Shown: positions 6,414 to 15,271, counted from the stretch's first letter. The stretch is DNA of 17,625 nt from Campylobacterales bacterium (GCA_015663225.1 DQSO01000161.1:1-17625), one strand, 5' to 3'. Program-made: numbers and translations. The notes: generated by a model not told the origin, from the sequence alone.

Positions 6414-7265
6414 ATGAATTTTCTAAGTATTAAAAGCAGTGTTGCGGTTGTAGCGGTTGCAACTGTTATGTTAAGTGGTTGTGCTCAAAAGACAAGTTGT
6501 GAAGGTAGCGCGCCAGTAGCGGCAGCTCCAGTTAAAGCAGCTCCAGTAGCAGCAAGTGGTAGTCTTTATCCACCAAATCCAGTAGCTGGTAAATGTTATG
6601 CAAGAGTTTTAACACCTGCAAAGTTTAAAACTGTTACAGAGAAGATGTTAGCTAGTGAAGCTAGTACGAAAGTAGTTACAATACCTGCTAAATATGGTAA
6701 AGCTACTAAAAAAATATTAGTTAAAGAAGCTAGTACAAGACTAGTAGTAGTTCCAGCAACTTATAAAACTGTTACAGAAAAAGTTTTAGTTAGTGCTGCA
6801 AGTAGTAGATTAGTTACTATTCCAGCAACTTACAAAACAGTTAGTAAAAAAATTCTTGTTAAACCAGAGACTACAACTTGGAAAAGAGGTTCAGGTCTTT
6901 TAACTGATGTTAGAGATCCTCAAGGTGCTAGAAGTACTGGAGAGATTATGTGTCTTACAAAAATCCCTGCAGTATATAAAACTGTAACTAGTAAAGTTGT
7001 AGTTACACCAGCAACAACAAAAACTATTGCAATTCCTGCAAAATATAAAACTATTACAAAAAGAGTTGTAGCTACACCAGCAACAACAAAAACTATTGCA
7101 ATTCCTGCGGTATATAAAACAGTTACATATAGAACAGTTGTAGCTCCTGCTTCAAGTAAGACAATTACAATTCCAGCAACATATAAAACAGTTACAAGAC
7201 AAGTTAAAACAGCACCAGCTAAATTAGTTTGGAAAACTGTTAAATGTAAAAGAGTTATAAAATAA
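6414..7265 (+). CDS. Lipoprotein built of eight 23-residue PAxYKTVT repeats
   Basis: A 283-residue predicted outer-envelope lipoprotein. The signal peptide ends in a lipobox, LSGC, with lipidated Cys at 23, followed by a low-complexity Ala/Pro/Val linker (31-48). Repeats begin with P-A-x-Y/F-K at 68, 91, 114 and 137, then 185, 208, 231 and 254, an exact 23-residue period in two blocks of four. Each repeat ends in strands such as KILVKEASTRL. The blocks are separated by a spacer (about 152-183) containing WKRGSG and GEIMCLTK; the second block ends with W273 and C278, echoing the first (W156, C180). At DNA level a 36-base identical segment recurs at 7004-7039 and 7073-7108. Similar repeat regions are known next to OmpA/peptidoglycan-binding domains in other proteobacteria, but no such domain is present here. 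It is probably an all-beta periplasmic or surface structure of unknown function. Confidence 0.85.
   Translation: MNFLSIKSSVAVVAVATVMLSGCAQKTSCEGSAPVAAAPVKAAPVAASGSLYPPNPVAGKCYARVLTPAKFKTVTEKMLASEASTKVVTIPAKYGKATKKILVKEASTRLVVVPATYKTVTEKVLVSAASSRLVTIPATYKTVSKKILVKPETTTWKRGSGLLTDVRDPQGARSTGEIMCLTKIPAVYKTVTSKVVVTPATTKTIAIPAKYKTITKRVVATPATTKTIAIPAVYKTVTYRTVVAPASSKTITIPATYKTVTRQVKTAPAKLVWKTVKCKRVIK
7004..7108 (+). repeat. 36-base identical tandem copies inside the lipoprotein gene
   Basis: A 36-base stretch beginning TACACCAGCAACAAC at 7004-7039 is repeated exactly at 7073-7108. The offset is 69 bases, that is, 23 codons. It encodes the TPATTKTIAIPA unit of repeats 5 and 6 and indicates recent duplication or gene conversion between repeat units. 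Confidence 0.85.
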
Positions 7266-7288
7266 TTTTATTTTATAATTTTAGATAG

Positions 7289-7312
7289 AGGGGTTCTCCC
7301 CTTCTGTCTTTT
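7289..7312 (+). terminator. Putative rho-independent terminator after the lipoprotein gene
   Basis: AGGGG (7289-7293), loop TTCT, CCCCT (7298-7302), followed by the T-rich TCTGTCTTTT. The stem is short but GC-rich in very AT-rich surroundings. It ends only 2 bases before the comF-like ATG, so it may instead attenuate or separate expression of the two genes. Confidence 0.55.
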
Positions 7313-7314
7313 AC

Positions 7315-7893
7315 ATGATATTAAAGTGTATATTTTGTGATAATTACTCTCTATCTATAGTTTGTAAGTCGCGTCAATCTTCCTATTTTACCCCTTCTCT
7401 TACGACTAGAACTTTATCATGTGGTTTAAAAGTTAATAGTTTTTACAACTATAGTGATATAGATAGATTTATAAAAACTAAGCATACTTATCATGGTTCA
7501 AAATTTTATAATTTCTTAGCAAGAAACTCTTTTTTAAATTTTAGTAAAAATTTTGAATTTCCGTCAGTTGTTTATGCTCTACCTATTGATGATAAACTCT
7601 CAAAAGATTATTCACATACTGCAATCTTAGCAAAACAGTTAAAATCAAAATCAATTAAACCTATTTATAATGCTTTAAGGGCAAAAAATAGTCTTTCATA
7701 TTCAAATCAAACTTTAGATTTTAGACTCAGTAATCCAAGAAATTTTAACTATACATTTAAAGAGAATATAGATGTAATATTAGTGGATGATATAGTTACA
7801 ACAGGAACAACACTTAGTGAAGCATATAGTGTTCTAAAAAGTAGAAATGTTAATGTGCTATTTGCACTTACACTAGCTGATGCAAGGCTGTAA
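7315..7893 (+). CDS. comF: ComF/CtsW-like phosphoribosyltransferase-fold protein
   Basis: A 192-residue ComF-family protein, needed for natural transformation in several bacteria. The C-terminal type I phosphoribosyltransferase domain has the PRPP loop VILVDDIVTTGTTLSEA at 154-170. Before it are the family features HTAILAKQL (101-109) and L-R-A-K-N...S-N-Q-T..R..N (121-143). The N-terminal zinc ribbon is degenerate: C5 and C8 (CIFC) and C17 (IVC) are present, but the fourth position is R20 instead of Cys. Its place directly before gyrA, flgR and asd matches C. jejuni Cj1028c (ctsW, a transformation gene, as I recall). The ATG at 7315 lacks a clear ribosome site, since the only purine run (7288-7293) is in the terminator stem 21 bases upstream. 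No alternative ATG, GTG or TTG lies in frame between it and the stop at 7282. Confidence 0.85.
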   Translation: MILKCIFCDNYSLSIVCKSRQSSYFTPSLTTRTLSCGLKVNSFYNYSDIDRFIKTKHTYHGSKFYNFLARNSFLNFSKNFEFPSVVYALPIDDKLSKDYSHTAILAKQLKSKSIKPIYNALRAKNSLSYSNQTLDFRLSNPRNFNYTFKENIDVILVDDIVTTGTTLSEAYSVLKSRNVNVLFALTLADARL

Positions 7894-7900
7894 TAAGGGT

Positions 7901-7943
7901 TTTTTGATATAATAAATCAACTTAACTAAGGGGTATTATACCG
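7901..7943 (+). promoter_or_regulatory. gyrA promoter and leader
   Basis: A T-run plus TATAAT (TTTTTGATATAAT, -10 at 7908-7913) matches the Campylobacterota sigma-70 form, in which a T-rich segment and an extended -10 replace the -35. The ribosome site AAGGGG (7928-7933) lies 10 bases before the gyrA ATG. Overlapping its last two bases is a perfect palindrome, GGTAT-T-ATACC (7932-7942), a possible operator or small RNA hairpin close to the start codon. Confidence 0.65.
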
Positions 7944-10427
7944 ATGGAAAATAACCTGTTTAAAAATGATGAAAATATAGAAAATATCAATATAGAAGAC
8001 TCAATAAAAACAAGCTACTTGGACTACTCTATGAGTGTGATTATTGGTCGTGCACTTCCAGATGCAAGAGATGGTCTAAAACCAGTTCACAGAAGAATAC
8101 TTTTTGCTATGAATGAACTTCATCTTAGCTCTCGAGCTCCATATAAAAAATCAGCAAGAATTGTTGGCGATGTTATCGGTAAGTATCACCCTCATGGAGA
8201 TACAGCTGTATATGATGCACTTGTTCGTATGGCACAACCTTTTGCTATGAGACTACCTCTAATAGATGGACAAGGAAACTTTGGTTCTATTGATGGAGAT
8301 AATGCTGCTGCTATGAGATATACAGAAGCTAGAATGACAAATCTTGCAGAAGAACTTTTAAAAGATATAGATAAAGATACAGTTGATTTTACAGCAAACT
8401 ACGATGATAGTATGAGTGAACCTGATGTTTTACCAGCTAGATTGCCAAATCTTCTTTTAAATGGTTCAAGTGGTATTGCAGTTGGTATGGCGACAAATAT
8501 CCCTCCTCATAGACTTGATGAACTTATAGAAGCACTTTTATATATCATAGATAATAAAGATGCAGATATTGAAGGACTACTAAATATCATAACTGGACCA
8601 GATTTTCCAACAGCTGGTATAATTTTTGGTAGAAAAGGTATACGAGATGCTTATACAACAGGACGAGGTCGTATCAAAGTAAGAGCTAAAACTCATATTG
8701 AGACTAAAAAAACAAAAGATGTGATAGTTATAGATGAGCTTCCTTATCAAGTAAATAAAGCAAGACTAATAGAAAATATTTCAAATCTTGTAAAAGATAA
8801 ACAACTTGAAGGTATAAGTGAGATTCGGGATGAGAGTGATAGAGAGGGTATAAGAGTTGTCATAGAGCTTAAACGAGATGCGATGCATGAGATAGTATTA
8901 AATAATCTTTTTAAATCTACATCGATGGAAGTTACTTTTGGAATAATACTACTAGCAATTATAAATAAAGAGCCAAAGATATTTAATATTGAAGAGCTTT
9001 TAAGACTATTTTTATCTCATAGAAAAACAGTTATTATTAGAAGAACAATCTTTGAACTTGAAAAAGCAAAAGCAAGAGCTCATATACTTGAAGGTTTAAA
9101 AATCGCACTTGATAATATTGATGAAGTTATCAAAGTAATTAGAGCATCAAAAGATGCAAATGAAGCAAAAGAAGAGTTAGTTAAAAGATTTGCTCTCTCA
9201 ATGGTTCAAGCTGCTGCAATACTTGATATGAAACTTCAACGACTAACAGGATTAGAGCGAGATAAAATTGAAGAAGAGTTAGCCGCACTTCATGCAGAAA
9301 TCACAAGACTTGAAGCTATTTTGAAAAGTGAAGAACTACTAAATGAGCTTATTAAAGGTGAGCTTATTGAGATTCAAGGTAAATTTTCAACACCTCGTTT
9401 AACAGAGATTGTTGATAATTATGATGATATAGATATTGAAGATTTAATACCAAATGAGCCAATGGTCATAACTATAACTCATAAAGGTTATATCAAACGA
9501 GTCTCTTTAAAACAATATGAGAAACAAAATAGAGGTGGTAAAGGTAAAACTGCAGTTACTACATATGATGATGATTTTATAGAGAACTTCTTTGTATCAA
9601 ATACACATGATACTCTTATGTTTGTAACTAACTTTGGGCAACTATATTGGTTAAAAGTTTATAAGATTCCTGAAGGAAGTAGAGCAGCAAAAGGTAAAGC
9701 AGTTGTAAATCTTATAAGACTACAACAAGATGAAGAGATAAAAGCGATTATCCCTACAACTGATTTTGATGAGAGTAAATCTTTAGCATTTTTTACTAAA
9801 AATGGCATTATTAAAAGAACAAACTTAAGTGAGTTTAAAAATATCAGAGTAGCTGGAGTTAGAGCTATAACACTTGAAGATGGAAATGAACTTGTAAATT
9901 CTCAAATAGTACATGATGATGATAAGTATATCTTTATTGCTACGAAAAAGGGTATGTGTATAAGATTTAAAATTGAAGATGTAAGAGAGATGGGTAGAGG
10001 TGCGAAAGGTGTTACTGGAATTAAGAGAAAAATTGAAGGTGATGAGATAGTTGGCGGTATTATCATTAAAGATGAGAGCCAAGAGATTTTAGCACTTAGT
10101 CAAAAAGGTATTGGTAAGCGAACAGAAGTAAGTGAATATAGAGAGCAAAAAAGAGGCGGTACTGGTGTAATTTGTATGAAGTTAACTGCTAAAACTAAAG
10201 ACTTGGTTGATGTTGTAATGGTTGATGAAGAGAAAGATCTTATGGCACTAACTTCATTAGGTAAGATGATACGAGTTGATATGAAAAGTATAAGAAAAGC
10301 TGGACGAAATACTAGTGGTGTTATTGTTGTTAGAACTGAAGGTAGTGATGTAGTTGTTGATATTGCGAAATGTTCTAAGCAAGAGGTTAAGCTAGAAGAT
10401 ATTAATGAGTTAGATGATAATGAATAG
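7944..10427 (+). CDS. gyrA: DNA gyrase subunit A
   Basis: The breakage-reunion subunit of DNA gyrase, which introduces negative supercoils together with GyrB. Length (827 aa) is normal for the phylum. The N-terminal domain opens with [20 protein letters not shown] (23-42). The catalytic Tyr is Y126 in [11 protein letters not shown]. The quinolone-determining region reads [20 protein letters not shown] (79-98), with T87 and D91 at the usual variable positions; this is the unmutated form for Campylobacterota. The C-terminal beta-pinwheel holds the GyrA box Q528-N-R-G-G-K-G534, needed to wrap DNA, and a second similar motif Q735-K-R-G-G-T-G741. The tail is acidic ([11 protein letters not shown]). 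It has its own promoter. flgR follows after 14 bases, so the two are probably co-transcribed. Confidence 0.98.
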   Translation: MENNLFKNDENIENINIEDSIKTSYLDYSMSVIIGRALPDARDGLKPVHRRILFAMNELHLSSRAPYKKSARIVGDVIGKYHPHGDTAVYDALVRMAQPFAMRLPLIDGQGNFGSIDGDNAAAMRYTEARMTNLAEELLKDIDKDTVDFTANYDDSMSEPDVLPARLPNLLLNGSSGIAVGMATNIPPHRLDELIEALLYIIDNKDADIEGLLNIITGPDFPTAGIIFGRKGIRDAYTTGRGRIKVRAKTHIETKKTKDVIVIDELPYQVNKARLIENISNLVKDKQLEGISEIRDESDREGIRVVIELKRDAMHEIVLNNLFKSTSMEVTFGIILLAIINKEPKIFNIEELLRLFLSHRKTVIIRRTIFELEKAKARAHILEGLKIALDNIDEVIKVIRASKDANEAKEELVKRFALSMVQAAAILDMKLQRLTGLERDKIEEELAALHAEITRLEAILKSEELLNELIKGELIEIQGKFSTPRLTEIVDNYDDIDIEDLIPNEPMVITITHKGYIKRVSLKQYEKQNRGGKGKTAVTTYDDDFIENFFVSNTHDTLMFVTNFGQLYWLKVYKIPEGSRAAKGKAVVNLIRLQQDEEIKAIIPTTDFDESKSLAFFTKNGIIKRTNLSEFKNIRVAGVRAITLEDGNELVNSQIVHDDDKYIFIATKKGMCIRFKIEDVREMGRGAKGVTGIKRKIEGDEIVGGIIIKDESQEILALSQKGIGKRTEVSEYREQKRGGTGVICMKLTAKTKDLVDVVMVDEEKDLMALTSLGKMIRVDMKSIRKAGRNTSGVIVVRTEGSDVVVDIAKCSKQEVKLEDINELDDNE

Positions 10428-10441
10428 GTCTTAGGTATTTT

Positions 10442-11794
10442 ATGAAGATTGCTATTGTTGAAGATGATATAAATATGAGAAAATCTTTAGAGCTTGCTCT
10501 AAAAGATGAATTTGATATAAAAAGCTTTAAAAACCCTATCGAGGCTCTCAAAAAACTAGATGAGAGTTTTGATGTTATAGTTACCGATATAAATATGCCT
10601 AAAATGGATGGAATAGAGTTTATACAAAGTGTTAAGCATCCATATAACTTTGTAGTTATTACTGGAAATGCAACTTTAAATAAAGCGGTAGAATCTCTAA
10701 GACTTGGTGTAAAAGATTTTATAACTAAACCTTTTGAAATAGAGACTTTAGTCGAAGCTATAAAAAATGCAGCTAAAGTTAGTGAAATTCAGCATGAGGT
10801 AGAAAAGAGGGTATTAAAAGAGAGAAGAGTAGGAGCTTCTGATAAAAGAGAAGTTAAAACAGAGAGAAGAAAACAAGGTAGTGATAAAAGAAAATTATTT
10901 TATGGTTCATCTCCTAAGCTTAAAGAGATACTTTCAATGCTAAAAAGAGCTTCTGCTACTGATGCTTCAATTTTACTGCTTGGAAATAGCGGGGTTGGAA
11001 AAGAACATTTTGCAAAGTTTATTCATCAAAATTCTCCAAGATATGCAAAAGTTTTTATGGCAATAAATATGGCAGCAATTCCTGAAAATCTATTAGAAAG
11101 TGAGCTTTTTGGCTATGAAAAGGGTGCTTTTACGGATGCTACTGCTACAAAAAAAGGTCTTTTTGAGTCAAGTAATGGAGGAACACTATTTTTAGATGAG
11201 ATAGGTGAGATGCCATTAGCTTTACAAGCAAAACTTTTAAGAGTTTTACAAGAGCGAGAGATTACAAGAGTTGGTGGGATAATACCAATAAAAATAGATG
11301 TAAGAATTATATCTGCAACAAATGCAAATATATTAAAACACATTGATGATGGAAAGTTTAGAGAGGATTTATACTATAGGCTAAATACGATTCCAATAAA
11401 AATACCACCTTTAAAGCAAAGAAAAGAAGAGATAGTAGATATAGCACAAGAGTATCTGAAAAATGTATCTATTAAGTACAATTTCAAAGATAAAACTTTA
11501 GGAAAAAGTGCTATAAAAGCACTGTTAGATTATGATTGGCCAGGTAATATACGAGAGTTAATATCAGTTATAGAAAGAGCAGCTATTCTTTGTCTAGGTT
11601 CTGAGATACAAGAAGAAGACTTATGCCTTGAGCGAAGGAAAGTTAAAAAATCAATTAACTCTTTAGAAATAGAGCTCATTGAAGAGGTGTTAACTGATAA
11701 TGAGTACAATCTTCTTTTAAGTGCAAAAGCACTTGGTATAACAAAACCAGCTCTTATGAAAAAAATAGAAAAATACAATATTGAGGTAGAATAA
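10442..11794 (+). CDS. flgR: Sigma-54-dependent NtrC-type response regulator, FlgR-like
   Basis: A 450-residue response regulator. The receiver domain (1-115) has acidic pocket E7-D8-D9, phosphorylation site D49 (VTDINMPKMDG), T74 and K97. A basic linker (121-151) contains the repeated motif ERR..(A/G)SDKR. The AAA+ domain (153-385) has Walker A GNSGVGKE (181-188), the sigma-54 contact loop GAFTDA (229-234, roughly), Walker B GGTLFLDEIGE (246-256), FREDLYYRLN and the WPGNIREL motif. The C-terminal Fis-type helix-turn-helix is at about 420-450 (LLSAKALGITKPALMKKI). Position between gyrA and asd matches C. jejuni FlgR (Cj1024c), which with the kinase FlgS activates sigma-54 class 2 flagellar genes. 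Unlike H. pylori FlgR, the DNA-binding domain is retained. The ribosome site AGG (10433-10435) is 6 bases before ATG. asd starts one base after the stop. Confidence 0.88.
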   Translation: MKIAIVEDDINMRKSLELALKDEFDIKSFKNPIEALKKLDESFDVIVTDINMPKMDGIEFIQSVKHPYNFVVITGNATLNKAVESLRLGVKDFITKPFEIETLVEAIKNAAKVSEIQHEVEKRVLKERRVGASDKREVKTERRKQGSDKRKLFYGSSPKLKEILSMLKRASATDASILLLGNSGVGKEHFAKFIHQNSPRYAKVFMAINMAAIPENLLESELFGYEKGAFTDATATKKGLFESSNGGTLFLDEIGEMPLALQAKLLRVLQEREITRVGGIIPIKIDVRIISATNANILKHIDDGKFREDLYYRLNTIPIKIPPLKQRKEEIVDIAQEYLKNVSIKYNFKDKTLGKSAIKALLDYDWPGNIRELISVIERAAILCLGSEIQEEDLCLERRKVKKSINSLEIELIEEVLTDNEYNLLLSAKALGITKPALMKKIEKYNIEVE

Positions 11795-11795
11795 A

Positions 11796-12830
11796 ATGAG
11801 AAAATTTAATGTTGCAGTAGTTGGTGCGACAGGTGCAGTAGGTGAAGAGTTTTATGAATTGTTTAAAGAGTTTGATTTCCCAATCAATAAACTACTACCA
11901 CTTGCAAGTGCAAAAAGTGTGGGAAAAACTATTGATTGTTGTGGAAAAACAATAGATGTAGTTGAGCTAACACATGAAGTTTTTGAAGAAAATGAGATAG
12001 ATATAGCATTTTTTAGTGCAGGTGGTTCTATCTCTAAAGAGTATGCACAAAGTGCTGTTGATGCTGGTGCAATTGTTATAGATAATACAAGTAATTTTAG
12101 AATGGAAGAAGATATTCCTCTAGTTGTTCCAGAAGTAAATCCACAAGATATAAAACTTAGCAAATCCAGAGGGATTATCGCAAATCCAAACTGTTCAACT
12201 ATCCAGATGGTACAATCACTAAAACCTCTTGATGATTTGTATGGCATACTCAGAGTTGATGTAAGTACATATCAAGCAACTAGTGGAGCAGGAAAAGCTG
12301 GAATGGAAGAGCTAGTTAAGCAGATGCAAGACTTTTTTGCTTTTAAACTCAAAGAGAGTGAACATAAAGCTTTTAAACATCAAATAGCACTAAATGTTAT
12401 TCCTCAAGTTGATATTCCTATGGAAAATGGGTATACAAAAGAAGAGATGAAGATGGTCAATGAGAGTAGAAAAATTCTTCATAAAGATATAGAGGTAAGT
12501 GCTACTTGTGTAAGAGTTCCAGTTTTAAGATCTCACAGTGAATCTATAACAGTAACTTTTGATGATAATGTGAATGTAGATGTAGCAGAAGTAAAACAAG
12601 CATTTGAAGATTTTGAAAATATAGTAGTTCAGGATGATTTAGAAGACTCATTATATCCAATGCCAACTACTTCAACTGATACAGATTTTACTTATGTAGG
12701 AAGAATTAGAAAAGATATTTATAGAGATAATATTTTGCATTTTTGGAATGTAGCAGATCAAGTTAGAGTAGGGGCTGCTACAAATTCAGTAAGAATAGCA
12801 TTAAAATGGATAGAAATGGAGGAAGAGTAG
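11796..12830 (+). CDS. asd: Aspartate-semialdehyde dehydrogenase
   Basis: Reduces aspartyl phosphate to aspartate semialdehyde with NADPH, the branch point for lysine/diaminopimelate, threonine and methionine. The 344-residue length is typical. The nucleotide loop is GATGAVG (10-16). The active-site Cys is C133 in NPNCSTIQM, followed by STYQATSGAGKAGM (157-170). The substrate Arg and catalytic His are in RVPVLRSHSES (R240 and H247). The start ATG is one base past the flgR stop, and the last base of its stop directly abuts the next gene's ATG, placing it in an operon-like run. No unusual feature was seen. Confidence 0.97.
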   Translation: MRKFNVAVVGATGAVGEEFYELFKEFDFPINKLLPLASAKSVGKTIDCCGKTIDVVELTHEVFEENEIDIAFFSAGGSISKEYAQSAVDAGAIVIDNTSNFRMEEDIPLVVPEVNPQDIKLSKSRGIIANPNCSTIQMVQSLKPLDDLYGILRVDVSTYQATSGAGKAGMEELVKQMQDFFAFKLKESEHKAFKHQIALNVIPQVDIPMENGYTKEEMKMVNESRKILHKDIEVSATCVRVPVLRSHSESITVTFDDNVNVDVAEVKQAFEDFENIVVQDDLEDSLYPMPTTSTDTDFTYVGRIRKDIYRDNILHFWNVADQVRVGAATNSVRIALKWIEMEEE

Positions 12831-13346
12831 ATGCAATTTATAGAAAAGTTATTTGAAGGTATCTTATGGAATGGTAGACTGTTTGTAATACTAGCTGTTG
12901 TATTTTCAATGGTTGGGGCTATTATATTATTTATAATAGCAAGTGTTGATATATATGATGTTGCAGCTAAAACTATACACATATATGCAAATCATCTACA
13001 TCCTGATAACTTTCATGAAATGGTTGTTAGTGGTATTATCGGTGCTGTTGATTTATATCTTATGGCAGTTGTTATGTTGATATTTTCTTTTGGTCTTTAT
13101 GAGCTATTTATATCTGATATTGATCAAGCTAAAAATAGCAGTGCTTCAAAAGTTCTAGAAATTCACTCTTTGGATCAGCTAAAAGATAAATTAGCAAAAG
13201 TTATTGTTATGGTACTTGTTGTTAGCTTTTTTCAAAAAGTTTTACATGCAAACTATGATGGTGCATTAGAACTTCTATATTTTGCAGGTTCTATACTTGC
13301 ACTATCGGTTGGATTATATTTTTTACATAAAGGTGGGGAGCATTAA
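12831..13346 (+). CDS. YqhA/UPF0114-family inner-membrane protein
   Basis: A 171-residue protein with four hydrophobic segments at about 17-38, 64-93, 122-138 and 145-165, matching the YqhA (UPF0114) family in length and topology. The central segment [20 protein letters not shown] (67-86) followed by [11 protein letters not shown] (88-98) is the family's most recognisable part (SLIDM.LVG....VM.SGYE.FVS..). The molecular function of the family is unsettled. It starts immediately after the asd stop and shares one base (TAATG) with hemE, so it is translated with them. Its insertion between asd and hemE suggests no specific pathway. Confidence 0.8.
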   Translation: MQFIEKLFEGILWNGRLFVILAVVFSMVGAIILFIIASVDIYDVAAKTIHIYANHLHPDNFHEMVVSGIIGAVDLYLMAVVMLIFSFGLYELFISDIDQAKNSSASKVLEIHSLDQLKDKLAKVIVMVLVVSFFQKVLHANYDGALELLYFAGSILALSVGLYFLHKGGEH

Positions 13347-14377
13347 TGAGTAAGATATTTGTAGATGCATGTTTTGGTAAAGATACACCATACACTCCTG
13401 TATGGATGATGAGACAAGCTGGACGATATTTGCCAGAGTATATGGCAGTTAGAAAAGAAGCTGGAAATTTTTTAAATCTTTGTCATAATCCTGAGAAAGC
13501 TTGTGAAGTTACTATTCAGCCAATAGATATTGTAGGTGTTGATGCTGCTATTTTATTTAGTGATATACTTGTTATCCCAAATGAAATGGGAATGGAGTTA
13601 AAGTTTGTAACTGGAGAAGGTCCACTTTTCCCATCTCCTATAAAAGATGAAGCAGATCTTGATGCTCTTATAGGAGGAGCTAAGGCTGCTGATAAACTAA
13701 CTTATGTTTATGACACTATAAAGCTTTTAAAAGAACAGCTTCCTAAGGATAAAGCACTTATAGGTTTTACAGGAGCTCCATGGACACTTGCAACTTATAT
13801 GATAGAAGGAGAAGGTACAAAAACTTACAATATTTGTAAAAAGATGATCTACTCAAATCCTGATCTTTTACATAAAATATTAAGAAAAGTTACTGATGTA
13901 GTTAAGTTATATATGGAAAATCAGATAAAAGCTGGAGCTGATGTTGTTCAAATATTTGACTCATGGGCAGCAGCAATAGAGCCAGGATTATATGATGAAT
14001 TTAGTTGGAAATATATGGTTGAGATTGCAGAGTACATAAAAGAGAAATATCCTCATATACCCGTTATCATGTTCCCTAAAGGAATCCCTGCATTTTTAGA
14101 TAAAGTGTATGGAAACTTTGATGTATTTGGTGTAGATTGGGGAACTCCAATGGCACTAGCAAAAGAAAAACTTGGTGATAAGTATGTACTTCAAGGAAAT
14201 ATGGAGCCTTGTCGCTTATACTCAAAAGAAGAGACAACTAAGTGTGTTGAAGCTATCCAAGAAGTTATGGGTAGCAAAAGACATATATTTAATCTAGGAC
14301 ATGGAATACTTCCAGATGTTCCAGTAGAACATGCAAAACATTTTGTTAGTGAGTGTCAAAGAGTTAGTAAAAATTAA
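13346..14377 (+). CDS. hemE: Uroporphyrinogen decarboxylase
   Basis: Removes the four acetate carboxyl groups of uroporphyrinogen III to give coproporphyrinogen III in haem synthesis; cytoplasmic. The 343-residue length is normal. The signature [17 protein letters not shown] (16-32) supplies substrate arginines R23 and R27. D73 ([12 protein letters not shown]), Y151 ([12 protein letters not shown]), S206 ([11 protein letters not shown]) and H319 ([11 protein letters not shown]) are all present. ATG overlaps the previous stop by one base (TAATG), with GGTGGGGAG as an upstream ribosome site. The radical SAM gene begins directly after its stop, as with Cj1243-Cj1244 in C. jejuni. Confidence 0.98.
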   Translation: MSKIFVDACFGKDTPYTPVWMMRQAGRYLPEYMAVRKEAGNFLNLCHNPEKACEVTIQPIDIVGVDAAILFSDILVIPNEMGMELKFVTGEGPLFPSPIKDEADLDALIGGAKAADKLTYVYDTIKLLKEQLPKDKALIGFTGAPWTLATYMIEGEGTKTYNICKKMIYSNPDLLHKILRKVTDVVKLYMENQIKAGADVVQIFDSWAAAIEPGLYDEFSWKYMVEIAEYIKEKYPHIPVIMFPKGIPAFLDKVYGNFDVFGVDWGTPMALAKEKLGDKYVLQGNMEPCRLYSKEETTKCVEAIQEVMGSKRHIFNLGHGILPDVPVEHAKHFVSECQRVSKN

Positions 14378-15271
14378 GTGTATACATTTGGACCTATAAA
14401 TTCAAGAAGGTTTGGTCTCTCCTTGGGTATTGATCTATCTCCAAATATTAAAAGTTGTAATTATGACTGTGTATATTGTGAACTTGAAGGTGCTAAGCCA
14501 ACTAATATTATACCAAATCCTCCTCTTGTCGAAGATATTATAAAAGATCTGAAAGACTCTCTTAATCTTCATCCTGAAGTTGAAGTTATAACAATAACTT
14601 CAAATGGCGAACCAACGCTTTACAAAGATTTAAAGCTACTTGTTAGTGAATTAAACAAAATAAAAGAAGATAAAAAAATACTAATACTTTCAAATGGATC
14701 AAATGTATCAGATGCTCTTTTAGATATTGATATAGTTAAACTTTCACTTGATTGTGCAACTAAAAAGTGTTTTAAAAAGATTGATAGACCTCTAAAAAAT
14801 TTAGACTTAGAAAATATCATATCCAACATGATAAGTTTTTCTCAGAAGTTTAAAAATACTCTAGTTATAGAAGTATTATTGGTAGAGGGTGTAAATGATA
14901 AAGAAGACGAGATTAAAAAGATAGATAAACTTCTACATGATATAAAGCCTCATAGGGTAGATTTAGGTACGATAGATAGACCACCAGCTTATCAAGTTAG
15001 GGCAGTCACTCAAGAAAGGTTATTTGAATTATCAAAACTTTTTATAGATTTACCAATATCAATTATACATAAGAATCCTCCAAAAATAAAAGAGAAATTT
15101 TCAAAAGAGGAAATATTGACAGTTTTATCTCGTCGCCCACAAAGTCAGTTTGATATAGATAGTTTTTTCTCTAAAAGTTCAAAAGATTATCTTGATGAGT
15201 TGATAGATGAGGGTAGGGTAGAAAAAGTTAATATTGCAGGGACTATATTTTTTAAAAAGCTTTCTTCATAA
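14378..15271 (+). CDS. Radical SAM protein with C-terminal winged-helix-like domain (Cj1244-like)
   Basis: A 297-residue radical SAM protein of unknown reaction. The N-terminus FGPINSRRFGLSLGIDLSP (4-22) is a family signature, followed by the cluster motif C27-x3-C31-x2-C34 (SCNYDCVYCE). The S-adenosylmethionine site GEPT is at 77-80 (SNGEPTLYKDL), then LSLDCATKK. The last 55 residues (LSRRPQSQFDI to the C-terminus) look like a winged helix-turn-helix, as in related proteins sometimes annotated near wybutosine-like enzymes. GTG start at 14378 immediately after the hemE stop gives the conserved MYTFGP beginning. Its last 20 bases overlap the 3' end of aroE on the other strand. The position after hemE is conserved in the phylum, but a haem role is only an inference. 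Confidence 0.88.
   Translation: MYTFGPINSRRFGLSLGIDLSPNIKSCNYDCVYCELEGAKPTNIIPNPPLVEDIIKDLKDSLNLHPEVEVITITSNGEPTLYKDLKLLVSELNKIKEDKKILILSNGSNVSDALLDIDIVKLSLDCATKKCFKKIDRPLKNLDLENIISNMISFSQKFKNTLVIEVLLVEGVNDKEDEIKKIDKLLHDIKPHRVDLGTIDRPPAYQVRAVTQERLFELSKLFIDLPISIIHKNPPKIKEKFSKEEILTVLSRRPQSQFDIDSFFSKSSKDYLDELIDEGRVEKVNIAGTIFFKKLSS

Noticed and set aside
6640..7210. Regularly spaced repeats that could suggest a CRISPR array
   Set aside because: The repeats are an exact multiple of 3 (69 bases), stay in frame in one protein and have no unique spacers; they are protein repeats.
8178..8237. Quinolone-resistance change in GyrA
   Set aside because: T87 and D91 are the ordinary susceptible-type residues in Campylobacterota.
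8230..8245. Sigma-54-like TGGCAC...TTGC sequence
   Set aside because: The spacing between the GG and GC elements is one base too long, and it lies within conserved gyrA coding sequence (MAQPFA).
11852..12247. 131-codon open frame on the minus strand
   Set aside because: It is wholly antisense to the clearly conserved asd gene, with no recognisable protein features.
15248..15264. Possible bidirectional terminator at the convergent junction
   Set aside because: Only a short AT-rich AAAGCTTT palindrome is present, with no stable GC stem.
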